The translations under genes were made by a program, and so were the position numbers. The notes under the pieces were generated by a model that saw nothing but the letters and a program-made list of their open reading frames with translations, made no database searches and was not told the DNA's origin. A stretch of DNA of 64,000 nucleotides from Candidatus Cryosericum hinesii (GTDB lineage Bacteria > Caldisericota > Caldisericia > Cryosericales > Cryosericaceae), in contig NZ_QXIW01000011.1 of NCBI RefSeq assembly GCF_003570985.1, positions 1 to 64,000 on the forward strand, given 5' to 3'. The stretch's first letter is position 1; each line of letters opens with the position of its first letter. This document shows positions 8,414-16,666 of the stretch, one piece after another.

Positions 8414-8870
8414 CGTTGTTCTCCTCCACGTGAAACTGCATCTCCGACGCCTTAACGGTCTCAGCCAATTTCATCAAAATCTGCTCCAACTGTTCCAGCA
8501 TCTTGAGTGAGTAGTCGTCAGCCTGCTGTTCAGCGGTTTTTCGCGCGGCCACAACCTCCGTCATCATGCGCTCCCGCTCGGCGGCAGCGGAACGTACGAT
8601 TTCGTTGTCTGCAACCAAGTCGTCGTGCGAGTGTTGACCCTCTTCTATCATTCGGCCGCACTGTCGCCTGGCATCAGCCATCAGGGCGTCACGCTGCTCC
8701 AGCAGGGCATACGCATTGCGGACTTGCTCCGGAAATGCCGTACGGAGATGTGCAACTGCATCTGCCAATTCCTCGTCCTTGATGAGACGATACCCCAGCA
8801 ACCTCGGGCTCCGCTCCCTCACCTGATCGATGCGGTCGATGATATCCTGCAGCGTAAGCTTCTCAATCAT
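8382..8870 (-). CDS. Coiled-coil protein downstream of coaD
   Basis: A 162-residue, mostly helical and charged protein. The N-terminal part (MIEKLTLQDIIDRIDQV, then DEELADAVAHLRTAFPEQ) matches proteins found right after coaD in many Clostridia-like genomes and loosely named 'ATPase' or V-type ATPase subunit H-like. A long coiled coil covers about residues 60-150 (MIEEGQ, AAAERERMMTEV). No enzymatic motif is present; function is unknown. ATG at 8870 has GGGAGGAAC upstream and overlaps the coaD stop by 8 bases. Confidence 0.75.
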   Translation of the reverse strand: MIEKLTLQDIIDRIDQVRERSPRLLGYRLIKDEELADAVAHLRTAFPEQVRNAYALLEQRDALMADARRQCGRMIEEGQHSHDDLVADNEIVRSAAAERERMMTEVVAARKTAEQQADDYSLKMLEQLEQILMKLAETVKASEMQFHVEENNDETRTPETEH

Positions 8871-9363
8871 GCGTTCCTCCCTTGGCCCGAGACAGGCCGA
8901 GCACAATCCTGTCTGCAACACTCGCAGGCACCAAGTCACGAATGTCCCCGCCTCCTTCGTACATCTGTTTGATGAGTGTAGAGGAAACGAAGAAATGCTC
9001 TTGCGAGCTCATGAGATAGATGATATCTACATTTGGGTCGAGATGCTTGTTCGCCCAGGCGAACTGTACTTCATAATCAAAGTCCGACACGGGCCGCAAC
9101 CCGCGCAGCATGATATTTGCGCCCACGCGCTTCATGAAATGGACAACCAGATCATTGAAGCCTTCCACTACGACATTCGAGATATGCCGTGTTGCGCTGC
9201 GGGCCATGTCCACGCGCTCGTCGAGCGACCAGATTGGAGCCTTATACGCTATGCCGGCCACGCCAACAACGAGCCGGTCGCACAAACGCGCTCCACGCTC
9301 AATGATGTCGACATGTCCTCTGGTGACCGGGTCAAACGTGCCCGGATAGACGATTATATCCAT
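8863..9363 (-). CDS. coaD: Phosphopantetheine adenylyltransferase
   Basis: CoaD makes dephospho-CoA from 4'-phosphopantetheine and ATP. The protein (about 166 residues) has the nucleotidyltransferase signature YPGTFDPVTRGHVDII at its start, RGLRPVSDFDYEVQFA in the middle and SSTLIKQMYEGGGD near the end. Alternative starts exist at 9372 (ATG three bases after GAGG) and 9381. It appears to be the first gene of the coaD-yceD-asnS-holA run. Confidence 0.93.
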   Translation of the reverse strand: MDIIVYPGTFDPVTRGHVDIIERGARLCDRLVVGVAGIAYKAPIWSLDERVDMARSATRHISNVVVEGFNDLVVHFMKRVGANIMLRGLRPVSDFDYEVQFAWANKHLDPNVDIIYLMSSQEHFFVSSTLIKQMYEGGGDIRDLVPASVADRIVLGLSRAKGGTHD

Positions 9364-9408
9364 ATGTCCCATAGACCTCATCTTCAAGTGTAGTCAAAAG
9401 GCGCCCGA

Positions 9409-9444
9409 TGAAAAGAAAAAGAGGGGCGCCTTTCGGCGCCCCTC
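9409..9444 (-). terminator. Intrinsic terminator of the amino-acid ABC operon
   Basis: A perfect 10-bp stem (GAGGGGCGCC / GGCGCCCCTC) with loop TTTC, followed in the leftward direction by a T-rich run (TTTTTCTTTTC). It is the clearest U-tract terminator in the window and lies 19 bases after the stop of the ABC ATPase gene. Confidence 0.88.
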
Positions 9445-9462
9445 CTCATGATATTGGCACAT

Positions 9463-10224
9463 TCAGGCCAAGAGCACCTTGCTCAGAAAACTCTGTGTAC
9501 GCTCCTGCTGAGGATGCTCAAATACCTCAGAAGGAGATCCGGACTCAATGATGAGTCCCTGATCCATAAAGATGACACGGTCCGCAACTTCCTTCGCAAA
9601 ACCAATCTCATGTGTGACCACAATCATTGTCATGCCCTCGTCTGCAAGTTTGACCATCACGTCGAGGACCTCATGGATCAACTCCACGTCAATGGAGGAC
9701 GTCGGCTCATCGAACAGCATGAGCTTCGGGTGCATGGCAAGCGCACGCGCTATGGCCACCCGTTGTTGCTCACCACCACTCATCTGAGCAGGCTTGTGAT
9801 CAGCACGATGCGACAGACCGACCTTCGCCAGAAGTTCCATTGCCTCAGTCTCAGCCGTTTTTCGAGCCACCTTCTTGACAGCGATAGGCCCCAGAGCGAC
9901 GTTCTGAAGAGCGGTAAGGTGAGGAAACACGTTGAACTGCTGAAACACCATGCCGATGTCTTCTCTCAGTCTGCGAATGTCATACTTGCCTGACTCGACG
10001 AGCTTGCCGTCGAATGTTATGCGGCCAGCAGACGGGGGCTCTATCCAATTGATGCACCTCACCAGTGTACTCTTGCCAGAACCTGAGGGACCCATCAACA
10101 CAAGCCGTTCCTTGAAATCCATGTCGAAGCTGACTCCCTTGATGACTTCGAGAGAGCCGAACGACTTGTGCAACTCGTCGACGACGAGCAGCTTCCCCTG
10201 TGATACCATCGTGTCGCCAGTCAT
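9463..10224 (-). CDS. Polar amino-acid ABC transporter ATP-binding protein
   Basis: GlnQ-type ATPase of 253 residues. Walker [11 protein letters not shown]-loop at [10 protein letters not shown], signature SGGEQQRV and Walker [13 protein letters not shown] are all present, followed by the H-loop VTHEIGFA. It would power the adjacent permease and binding protein. The start at 10224 lies next to the permease stop (1 base between), with AAGG upstream; a second ATG at 10209 is possible. Confidence 0.93.
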   Translation of the reverse strand: MTGDTMVSQGKLLVVDELHKSFGSLEVIKGVSFDMDFKERLVLMGPSGSGKSTLVRCINWIEPPSAGRITFDGKLVESGKYDIRRLREDIGMVFQQFNVFPHLTALQNVALGPIAVKKVARKTAETEAMELLAKVGLSHRADHKPAQMSGGEQQRVAIARALAMHPKLMLFDEPTSSIDVELIHEVLDVMVKLADEGMTMIVVTHEIGFAKEVADRVIFMDQGLIIESGSPSEVFEHPQQERTQSFLSKVLLA

Positions 10225-10225
10225 C

Positions 10226-10870
10226 TCACTCTACCTTCTTTTCGAGATTTCGGGACCACTGCATGACCGGCGTGGTCATGATCAAGTAGATGATTGCTGC
10301 ACCGATGTACGGCGAGAAGACATTGTACGTGCGGGCGCCGATAATCTTCGCCTTGAAGAGAAGATCCTCCATCGAGATGAAGGCGACCAGGGAAGTATCC
10401 TTGATCAACGCCGCAAACTCATTGGCAAGCGGCGGCAGAACTCGCCGGAACGTCTGCGGGAGGATAACGTGGCGCAGTGTCTGCGCCTGACTCATACCCA
10501 GCGAGAAAGCAGCTTCAGACTGTCCCTTGGGGATCGACTCGACGGCGGAACGGAATACCTCGGCAATGTAGGCAGCGTAGCACACTGCAAGGGAAACCGC
10601 GGCGGCGGGGAACTGAGGCAGGTTCAGTCCTATCCTCGGGAGAGCATAGTACACGATGAGAATCAGCAGCAAAGCCGGCGTCCCGCGCACGGCCTCGATG
10701 TAGACACGCGTAATGGCGCCGATGACCCTTCCCCCAAACATGTTCAACAATCCCACCAGCAACCCAGCGACAGTCGCAAAGATCATCGAGACGACCGTGA
10801 GCGAAAGCGTAGTCCATGCACCTGCCAGGAGGAACGGCAAGTTTTCGAAGATGATCGACCACTTAAACAT
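10226..10870 (-). CDS. Polar amino-acid ABC transporter permease
   Basis: A 214-residue HisM/GlnP-type membrane subunit with about five membrane helices. The EAA loop shows as [21 protein letters not shown], and the substrate-path element [14 protein letters not shown] is typical of the family. Only one permease gene is present, so the transporter is probably a homodimer. It sits 24 bases downstream of the binding-protein gene. Confidence 0.93.
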   Translation of the reverse strand: MFKWSIIFENLPFLLAGAWTTLSLTVVSMIFATVAGLLVGLLNMFGGRVIGAITRVYIEAVRGTPALLLILIVYYALPRIGLNLPQFPAAAVSLAVCYAAYIAEVFRSAVESIPKGQSEAAFSLGMSQAQTLRHVILPQTFRRVLPPLANEFAALIKDTSLVAFISMEDLLFKAKIIGARTYNVFSPYIGAAIIYLIMTTPVMQWSRNLEKKVE

Positions 10871-10894
10871 TTTCCGTTACCCCGACCACAACTG

Positions 10895-11680
10895 TTATTT
10901 GGGCAGGTATGGCGGGCTGGCAAAGAAGTACTTTTGGTAGAGACTCGCGTACGTTCCATCCGCAACCGCTTTGCGGAGGGCCGCATCGATGTCGCTCTTG
11001 AGTTGGGTGTCATCTTTGCGCACGGCGATGCCATACACCTGTGTCAGGTCCTGACCGGCCATTGAAGTGGTATCGAGAACTTTCAACTCAGTATGGGCAC
11101 TGGCATAGGTCGTGCACACAGGATAGTCGTTCACCACAGCGTCGATCTTGCCATTCTCGAGGTCCAGGGTAGCAAGCTGGATGTCGGGGTAGGAGTTGAC
11201 CTTCACCCCAGTGATCAGCTTGGCATCAATCTCACCTGTCGTACCGGTCTGAACGCCGACCGTCTTTCCCACAAGATCCTCGGGTTTGGTGATAGTGTTC
11301 TTGGCGGGGTTGTACATGATGCCCATGTCCGCCCTGTAGTAAGGAATGGAGAAGAGGACCTCCTTCTCGCGGTCGGCGGTGATCGTCATGGCGGCGCATA
11401 CTGCATCGAACTTCTTTCCCTGCAGGGCAAGGAGAAGCCCATCAAAAGCCCCGCTAGTCAGGTTGCTGGTCTTGCCCATCTTCACTGCAATGGCTTCCAT
11501 CAGTTCGACGTCAAACCCTGTGGGCTTGTTGTTCGCATCGGCGTACTCGAATGGCGCATACGTCGGGTCCGTCCCCCAGTTAAGTGTCCCGGTCTTAGCC
11601 TTGCACCCTGTCGACACCGTGACAATCACTGCAGCAACTACTATCAAGACGACAATACGGGCAAACGCTGTCTTCTTCAT
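10895..11680 (-). CDS. Polar amino-acid ABC transporter substrate-binding lipoprotein
   Basis: A 261-residue SBP_bac_3 protein. The signal peptide ends in the lipobox VSTGC (Cys 26), so the protein is probably lipid-anchored. Family patterns GTDPTYAPFEY and GFDVELMEAIAVKMG are present. It heads the operon with the permease and ATPase. Codons for 91 residues in the middle are 91% identical in DNA to the orphan binding protein at 12755-13591, while the flanks are only about 46% identical in protein; see the repeat entries. The bound amino acid cannot be named. Confidence 0.93.
   Translation of the reverse strand: MKKTAFARIVVLIVVAAVIVTVSTGCKAKTGTLNWGTDPTYAPFEYADANNKPTGFDVELMEAIAVKMGKTSNLTSGAFDGLLLALQGKKFDAVCAAMTITADREKEVLFSIPYYRADMGIMYNPAKNTITKPEDLVGKTVGVQTGTTGEIDAKLITGVKVNSYPDIQLATLDLENGKIDAVVNDYPVCTTYASAHTELKVLDTTSMAGQDLTQVYGIAVRKDDTQLKSDIDAALRKAVADGTYASLYQKYFFASPPYLPK
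11117..11389 (-). repeat. Converted segment, copy 1 (inverted relative to copy 2)
   Basis: A 273-base segment inside the first binding-protein gene that differs from 13082-13354 (opposite strand) at 24 positions by direct codon-by-codon comparison, that is 91% identity, with one unbroken identical run of 58 bases. Protein identity inside is 86/91; just upstream it falls to about 31/67. Confidence 0.9.
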
Positions 11681-11733
11681 CCTTTCTCCTCCTGCATGAT
11701 TCAGATTTCTGGCAACCGTCCACTGAGCGAGCC

Positions 11734-11773
11734 ACCCTATATTGCACTGCGAAAAACAGTGCTACCCTATACT
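11734..11773. promoter_or_regulatory. Direct repeats in the divergent binding-protein/small-membrane-protein region
   Basis: ACCCTATA occurs at 11734-11741 and again at 11764-11771, 30 bases apart. Between them lies a 6-bp hairpin GCACTG/CAGTGC. The second copy contains a TATACT -10-like box. CCCTATACTT recurs at 12642-12651 before the orphan binding protein. The arrangement may be promoter elements, operator sites or both. Confidence 0.4.
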
Positions 11774-11775
11774 TT

Positions 11776-12030
11776 GTGCAATCCCCAAAGAAAGTAAAGC
11801 ATGGAAGGGAGACGGCTCATCTGGCGAGCGCAGCAGGTATTGTTCTCGTCCTGGTCGTCTGCGCTGCCTTTATGGGAGCTTTTGTCATGCACCTCGTTGG
11901 CAAACCAGTGGGTTGGTCAGTTTTGGCGGTTATTGGGGGTATGAGTACCCTGGGCTTGGCTGGTCTGAGCTTCATCGCGGATATTGCTGAGACTCATGCA
12001 AAGCGACCGCATCACAAGGAGGGACATTGA
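11776..12030 (+). CDS. Small two-helix membrane protein
   Basis: An 84-codon frame with two predicted membrane helices (about residues 20-44, AGIVLVLVVCAAFMG, and 48-66, WSVLAVIGGMSTLG) and a polar His-rich tail. No family is recognised. The stop TGA overlaps the carbonic-anhydrase start (TGATG), which supports translation and coupling. The start is doubtful: GTG at 11776 has no ribosome-binding site and lies right behind a TATACT box; a CTG at 11821 with AAGGGAG nine bases upstream is an alternative. An ATG at 11802 is in another, non-hydrophobic frame. Confidence 0.6.
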   Translation: MQSPKKVKHGRETAHLASAAGIVLVLVVCAAFMGAFVMHLVGKPVGWSVLAVIGGMSTLGLAGLSFIADIAETHAKRPHHKEGH

Positions 12031-12563
12031 TGTCCGGGATTCTGCGTACGTTCAACGGAACGACTCCGACCGTAGCCTCCACGGCATTTGTCGCAGATAC
12101 GGCTGTTCTGATAGGAGATGTGACCATTGAGGAGGGAGCCAGCATCTGGTATGGGGTAGTCCTCCGTGGTGACATTGCACCCATCGTCGTGCACCGAAAT
12201 GCGAACGTCCAGGACAACGTGGTAGGGCATGTAGATGTCGACGTCCCTCTCATTGTCGGCGAAGGTGCCACTGTCGGCCACAGCGCCGTCTTGCACGGCT
12301 GTACAATCGGCCACCACTCCATGGTGGGCATGCATGCCACCGTGCTCACGGGAGCCACTGTCGGTGACGAGGCAGTGGTAGCCGCAGCAGCCCTGGTTCC
12401 TGAGAACAGGGTCGTACCTGCCCGGTCACTCTCAATGGGTGTTCCTGCACGCGTTGTTCGATTACTTGCTGACGAGGAGATACAGAAACTCCATCGTCGA
12501 GCCGACGACTACATCAGATTAGGCGTGATGGCCAGGACAGAATCTGAACAGAAACGACCCTGA
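12030..12563 (+). CDS. Gamma-carbonic anhydrase family protein
   Basis: A 177-residue left-handed beta-helix (hexapeptide-repeat) protein of the YrdA/PaaY/CamH group. Hexapeptide turns run from about residue 15 to 135, and metal-ligand-type histidines appear in VVGHVD and TVGHSAVLHGCTIGHH, as in zinc-binding members. A C-terminal helix follows. Members may hydrate CO2, but many have no proven activity. ATG at 12030 is preceded by AAGGAGG and is coupled to the small membrane gene by the TGATG overlap. Confidence 0.88.
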   Translation: MSGILRTFNGTTPTVASTAFVADTAVLIGDVTIEEGASIWYGVVLRGDIAPIVVHRNANVQDNVVGHVDVDVPLIVGEGATVGHSAVLHGCTIGHHSMVGMHATVLTGATVGDEAVVAAAALVPENRVVPARSLSMGVPARVVRLLADEEIQKLHRRADDYIRLGVMARTESEQKRP

Positions 12564-12623
12564 CATCGGACTGACCGGCACCCCGGTCTCCTCATTCTCC
12601 TCATCTTCTCTGCACATTTCTCC

Positions 12624-12650
12624 TTGCATTTTCTGACTCGTCCCTATACT
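12624..12650 (+). promoter_or_regulatory. Putative promoter of the orphan binding-protein gene
   Basis: TTGCAT (12624-12629), 15-base spacer, TATACT (12645-12650), about 105 bases before the start codon. Confidence 0.5.
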
Positions 12651-12754
12651 TCACCCAACCAATGCTACCGGCCAATCAGCCGAAGAGCCCCCTGGTAACG
12701 ACCCGATGAATGTCGTGCCGTATCTTCATACCCTGGTAACAAGGAGAGTCAGAC

Positions 12755-13591
12755 ATGAGCAAAACTCGTACATCACGGTGGGGTGCAGTCTTCACTATTG
12801 CACTCGTTTCATCTCTTCTCGTCCTCACGGGCTGTGGATCCGCAGCCACCTTATCTGACCTGAAGCGCGTCAAGCAGGATGGTATTCTGACTGTCGGCAA
12901 CGATACAACGTTCGCTCCGTTCGAGTTTGTCGACAGTACAAACAAGCCGACAGGTTTTGACATCGACCTCATTAACGCCGTCGCCCAGAAGCTTGGGCTG
13001 AAAGCGGACATCGTGACCACCGCCTGGGACGGCATCATCCCTGCCCTCCAGACACAGAAGTTTGAGATTGTCATCTCGTCCATGACGATCACCACAGACC
13101 GCGAGAAGGAGGTCAGCTTCTCTATTCCCTACTATCGGGCGGACATGGGCATTATGTACAACCCGGCCAAGAACACTATCACCAAACCCGAGGATCTTGT
13201 GGGAAAGACGGTCGGCGTTCAGATTGGCACGACAGGCGAGATTGATGCTAAGTTGATCCCCGGTGTGAAGGTCAAATCCTACCCCGACATCCAGCTTGCC
13301 ACCCTGGACCTCGAGAATGGCAAGATCGACGCTGTAGTGAACGACTATCCAGTCTCCGCTTACTATGCGAAGGACTCGCCGACGCTCACAGTCATTCGTA
13401 TGCTCAAGGTGAACAACCTTGGCCTCCCCACCCAGTACTACGGCATAGCCATGCGCCTTGAAGACAAGCAACTGAAGGCCGCTGTCGACCAGGCCCTGCG
13501 AGACCTTGTCAAGGATGGCACGTACGACACCATCTACGCCAAATGGTTCGGAGGAACACCCGACTTCCATCCAGGAGACCAGAAGTCCTGA
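12755..13591 (+). CDS. Orphan polar amino-acid substrate-binding lipoprotein
   Basis: A 278-residue SBP_bac_3 protein with signal peptide and lipobox VLTGC. Typical motifs are VGNDTTFAPFEF and GFDIDLINAVAQKLG. AAGGAGAG precedes the ATG. No permease or ATPase follows; the gene is closed by a strong hairpin. It may share the permease/ATPase pair at 9463-10870, whose own binding protein it resembles. The middle 91 residues are nearly identical to that protein, while N- and C-terminal ligand-cleft regions differ, so it may bind a different amino acid. Confidence 0.92.
   Translation: MSKTRTSRWGAVFTIALVSSLLVLTGCGSAATLSDLKRVKQDGILTVGNDTTFAPFEFVDSTNKPTGFDIDLINAVAQKLGLKADIVTTAWDGIIPALQTQKFEIVISSMTITTDREKEVSFSIPYYRADMGIMYNPAKNTITKPEDLVGKTVGVQIGTTGEIDAKLIPGVKVKSYPDIQLATLDLENGKIDAVVNDYPVSAYYAKDSPTLTVIRMLKVNNLGLPTQYYGIAMRLEDKQLKAAVDQALRDLVKDGTYDTIYAKWFGGTPDFHPGDQKS
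13082..13354 (+). repeat. Converted segment, copy 2
   Basis: Partner of 11117-11389 on the other strand: 273 bases, 24 differences, same reading frame, bounded by abrupt loss of similarity on both sides. The two copies are inverted repeats about 1.7 kb apart. Confidence 0.9.
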
Positions 13592-13613
13592 CATCTCGAC
13601 TGAAGTTTCCCTG

Positions 13614-13660
13614 AGTTCACGCCCCGCCGTACTCATCCAGGGTACGGCGGGGCGTGAACT
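13614..13660. terminator. Bidirectional hairpin between convergent genes
   Basis: A perfect 19-bp inverted repeat (AGTTCACGCCCCGCCGTAC and its complement) around a 9-base loop, 22 bases after the orphan binding-protein gene and 18 bases beyond the stop of the ABC-2 permease on the other strand. It can serve both directions; neither side has a U tract. Confidence 0.75.
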
Positions 13661-13678
13661 ACCAAGCTTCCTCCTGGT

Positions 13679-14491
13679 CTAGAATGCAGTAGTCACATCG
13701 ATGTAACCCTTTCGCTGAGCCTGGCGACTACCGAAAAAGACCAGAACCCACCCGAGCGCAAACAGGACCGCTGCCGACAGGGCAACTCTTCCCAACAACT
13801 GGAACGTCGACATGTCAGAGAGAAAACTGGTAAGGATCTTCCCCGAGATTGCCCGGCGCATGAGTTCGATGAACGGACTCATTGGGACGAACTCCGCGAT
13901 CTTTGCAAACACCGCTGGGAAAGCAGTTGGAGGAAACAGCGCCCCACTCAGTACGAACAAGCCCCCAAAGAGTGCGTCGACGACGTCGACATCCAGTTTG
14001 ATCGTCAGGAGGAACACTGAAGCCACGGCCAACCCCAGGCCGGCAGCCACAAGATACCCGAGGATAGCGCCCGCTATGAGGTAACCCCAGTTGGGGTGGA
14101 ACGGCAGACGCAGTACAGGGATAAGCCAGCACAGATTGATGATGATTCCTGCGAGTGCGATAAGATACCGAGTTGCGGCACGGCCGCACAAGTAGGTCCG
14201 GTATGAGGTGCTCGACAGGAAGATGTACTTCAGCGTCTGGTAGTGTTCTCGGTCATCGTGGACACTAAACGCCATATCGAAGAACACCATGCTCAGCGAG
14301 TAGTAGAAAATGGTCCCGTAGAGTGCGTATGGGAGCAGCCCCGTCTTCTGGCCGAAGACCCCATACAGGATGATGACCGCGAGAAAACTGCCGATCGGAT
14401 ATGCCGCAAGATAGAGCAGCCACACCCACTTCTTTGTCCAGTTGCTCTCGATCTGCAAGCCAATATACATGGAAGCAAGGAAACCCTTCAT
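13679..14491 (-). CDS. ABC-2 type exporter permease (second)
   Basis: A 270-residue integral membrane protein with six predicted helices and the ABC-2 layout (LSMVFFDMAFSVHDDREHYQTLKY before the third helix; FVLSGALFPPTAFP near the fifth). ATG at 14491 overlaps the stop of the preceding permease (TGATG), so the two are translationally coupled. Together with the ATPase they form a DrrAB-like export system. The substrate is unknown. Confidence 0.85.
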   Translation of the reverse strand: MKGFLASMYIGLQIESNWTKKWVWLLYLAAYPIGSFLAVIILYGVFGQKTGLLPYALYGTIFYYSLSMVFFDMAFSVHDDREHYQTLKYIFLSSTSYRTYLCGRAATRYLIALAGIIINLCWLIPVLRLPFHPNWGYLIAGAILGYLVAAGLGLAVASVFLLTIKLDVDVVDALFGGLFVLSGALFPPTAFPAVFAKIAEFVPMSPFIELMRRAISGKILTSFLSDMSTFQLLGRVALSAAVLFALGWVLVFFGSRQAQRKGYIDVTTAF

Positions 14492-15306
14492 CACTGCCAC
14501 CTGAGCGTCAGGCGCGCATCGCGCCTGGCCTTGTACTCGACAGCCCGCAGCGCCCACGATGCGATGAATACAAACACAACACCCAGTCCGATGAGGATGA
14601 GCAACTCCCAGCGCCAGTCCAGCACCTTCACTGTAAACGAAGGCACCAGTAGCTGTCTCAGTGCGTCAAGTCCAAGTGTTGTCGGGATGAGTGCCGCGAT
14701 CCCGACCAGGCCCAATCCCAGGAATCGGGCGGGAAAGTAGGATCCTGAGAGAACGTTCGTCGGTTCCATGACGAGATCGGCAGTGCGCCATGCGTCGCGC
14801 CCATGGTAGAGAAACAGCGACGAGAACACGATGCCCAGCCCATACATGGAAAACAGGGTCACAAGGAAAACGAGCAAGGCCAGGGGCAGGTGCAGAACCG
14901 TGAACTGCACTTTGAACACAGCGATGCCAAAAAACAGCACCGCCAGAGAACGGAGCATCGTATGCATGGCGCCGCCGACGGACAGACCGACGAGAAAGGC
15001 GGACAGTGGGGCGGGGCTCACAAGCATCAGCTCAAGGTTCCCCATTTCCTTCTCCCAGTACAACTGCGTCGCAACACCCCATAGAACGTTCATAAAAAAG
15101 GGAGTCATGAATCCTCCCAGCACTACCAGTCCGGTGAACTCAGAGCCGGTGCCAAGCGTCCGGTAAAGGTAAATGTAAGTCGTCATCGTGAAGAAACCAC
15201 CCAGAACACTCGCCACGACCCAAGTCGCCTCGCGCATCTGTCCAAAAATGCGCACGTAGGCGCGCGCGTTGAGCGTCCTAAGAAACAGGAGAAGCTTCTT
15301 CTTCAT
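14491..15306 (-). CDS. ABC-2 type exporter permease (first)
   Basis: A 271-residue ABC-2 membrane protein with six helices. The cytosolic segment YWEKEMGNLELMLVSPAP is typical of DrrB-like permeases, and LSGSYFPARFL marks the conserved loop before the last helices. The gene overlaps the ATPase by 29 bases and the next permease by 1 base. GAGG lies 7 bases before the ATG. Confidence 0.87.
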   Translation of the reverse strand: MKKKLLLFLRTLNARAYVRIFGQMREATWVVASVLGGFFTMTTYIYLYRTLGTGSEFTGLVVLGGFMTPFFMNVLWGVATQLYWEKEMGNLELMLVSPAPLSAFLVGLSVGGAMHTMLRSLAVLFFGIAVFKVQFTVLHLPLALLVFLVTLFSMYGLGIVFSSLFLYHGRDAWRTADLVMEPTNVLSGSYFPARFLGLGLVGIAALIPTTLGLDALRQLLVPSFTVKVLDWRWELLILIGLGVVFVFIASWALRAVEYKARRDARLTLRWQ

Positions 15307-16282
15307 CTTCGAACCTCTTGCCCACCATCTTGAGAAACGCGTCTTCCAGAGTGGGCTCGAGTTTGCGCATGTACTCGAGGGTTGCCCCCTGCCCTGCCAG
15401 TGCCGTGATGAGACGGGCGATGTCGCTCTCGTGCATCAGATGTGCGACAAGCATTGGACTCTGCGTCACCTTGTCGGAACCAAGCACGAGATCGTTCCCC
15501 TCCCCCATGGATGCAGTGATATGGTCAAGCTGGTCCCCGTCGAGCCGATCGACCGTAATCTCGTAGTGCGCCCTGCTGTCCAGATCCTGCTTAAGTTGTG
15601 ATGGAGCTGCGTTCGCAAGAATGAGCCCGTGGTTGATGATAGCCACGCGCGAACAGAGTTCATCGGCTTCTGCCATGTAGTGTGTTGTCAGAATGACCGA
15701 GCGTTCCGGCTTCTCCCGAACCCAATCACGCACGATGTTGCGGATAATGACACTCGCCTCGACATCGACGCCAAGCGTCGGCTCGTCAAGGAACAGAACC
15801 TTGGGGTCGGTGACGAGACCACGCACCAGATTGACCTTCTGACGCATGCCGGTGGACAGGCGGTTCATCTGCTGACGCCTGCTGTCCCACATGCCGACGA
15901 CCTTGAGGTATTCCTCGATCCGGGCACGTGCCACATGCGTCTCCATGCCGTAGAACTGACTGAACATCCAGAGCTGCTCTTCAACCGTGAGAATGCCATA
16001 CCCCGAGGTCTCGCCCCCGGAAATAAGGCTGATGAGCGGACGTACATGAGTATAGTCCTTCTCGACGTCGAATCCGGCCACAGTAACGCGCCCAGACGTA
16101 GGAAGCAGCAATGTCGACATGATCTTGATGGTCGTCGTCTTGCCGGCGCCGTTCGGGCCCAGAAGACCGAAGATCTCGCCATATGAGACGTCGAAGCTGA
16201 CACCCCGCAGCGCGTGGAAAGGTGCCGTGCCCCTGCGGTTGAAGACACGACTGAGGTTCTCTACTTGAATAGCTGTATGCAT
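15278..16282 (-). CDS. ABC-2 type exporter ATP-binding protein
   Basis: A 334-residue ATPase of the DrrA/CcmA type. Walker A GPNGAGKTT, signature LSTGMRQKV, Walker B VLFLDEPTLGVD and the H-loop TTHYMAEADELC are all in place. A C-terminal extension of about 100 residues follows, usual in this exporter group. ATG has GGAGGTAGCACTGT in front. It is the first gene of the three-gene exporter operon; a promoter is seen about 250 bases upstream, leaving a long untranslated leader. Confidence 0.92.
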   Translation of the reverse strand: MHTAIQVENLSRVFNRRGTAPFHALRGVSFDVSYGEIFGLLGPNGAGKTTTIKIMSTLLLPTSGRVTVAGFDVEKDYTHVRPLISLISGGETSGYGILTVEEQLWMFSQFYGMETHVARARIEEYLKVVGMWDSRRQQMNRLSTGMRQKVNLVRGLVTDPKVLFLDEPTLGVDVEASVIIRNIVRDWVREKPERSVILTTHYMAEADELCSRVAIINHGLILANAAPSQLKQDLDSRAHYEITVDRLDGDQLDHITASMGEGNDLVLGSDKVTQSPMLVAHLMHESDIARLITALAGQGATLEYMRKLEPTLEDAFLKMVGKRFEDEEEASPVS

Positions 16283-16604
16283 ACAGTGCTACCTCCAGAA
16301 CGAGTGTGGGGAAAAGCGAACTGTATGGCAGGGGAGATTACTGACGGACTCTGTGAGAGTCAGTGACTGAGGAATTGACGGTCCTGCGTTTACTATGGCA
16401 AACTCTTGTCTGCAGCTTGTCCAATCAACGGCGCCCCTGTCATCAGTTGATGCAAATCCTGTTCTCTGTCATTGTCCTGCCTCCACATGCACGAATGTCT
16501 ATACGCGCCCTCAAAGCCTGATTTTGAGACTATACCAGAGCGTATCTGTTTTGTCAAATGGTTGTATCTCGCATGAGTAGCGAGCCATCCGGTTCTCAGG
16601 GACA
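16283..16604. other. Long leader region of the exporter operon
   Basis: No gene is supported. It contains the promoter at 16529-16557 and, nearer the ATPase gene, an imperfect hairpin around 16340-16364 (ACTGAC...GTCAGT). The leader of about 240 bases is unusually long for this window and could carry post-transcriptional control, but no known riboswitch is recognised. Confidence 0.4.
16529..16557 (-). promoter_or_regulatory. Putative promoter of the exporter operon
   Basis: Reading leftward: TTGACA (16557-16552), 17-base spacer, TATAGT (16534-16529). The -35 box is a perfect consensus. Confidence 0.65.
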
Positions 16605-16647
16605 CCGAAAGCCGCCCGGTCCCTTCTCGGGAAAAGGCGGCTTTCGG
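16605..16647 (-). terminator. Hairpin after the ferredoxin:disulfide reductase gene
   Basis: A perfect 12-bp stem (CCGAAAGCCGCC / GGCGGCTTTCGG) with a 19-base loop, about 20 bases downstream of the leftward reductase stop. No U tract follows. Confidence 0.65.
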
Positions 16648-16666
16648 CAACAATAATATTTTCAGG

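Noticed and set aside
11742-11990. Alternative plus frame over the small membrane protein (ATG at 11802)
   Set aside because: Trp/Ser/Arg-rich translation without membrane helices, ends before the carbonic-anhydrase coupling site; the other frame is clearly the hydrophobic, coupled one.
13679-16282. Antibiotic self-resistance cassette (DrrAB-like) with biosynthesis genes
   Set aside because: Only the exporter is present; no biosynthetic genes lie nearby, so nothing supports a natural-product cluster.
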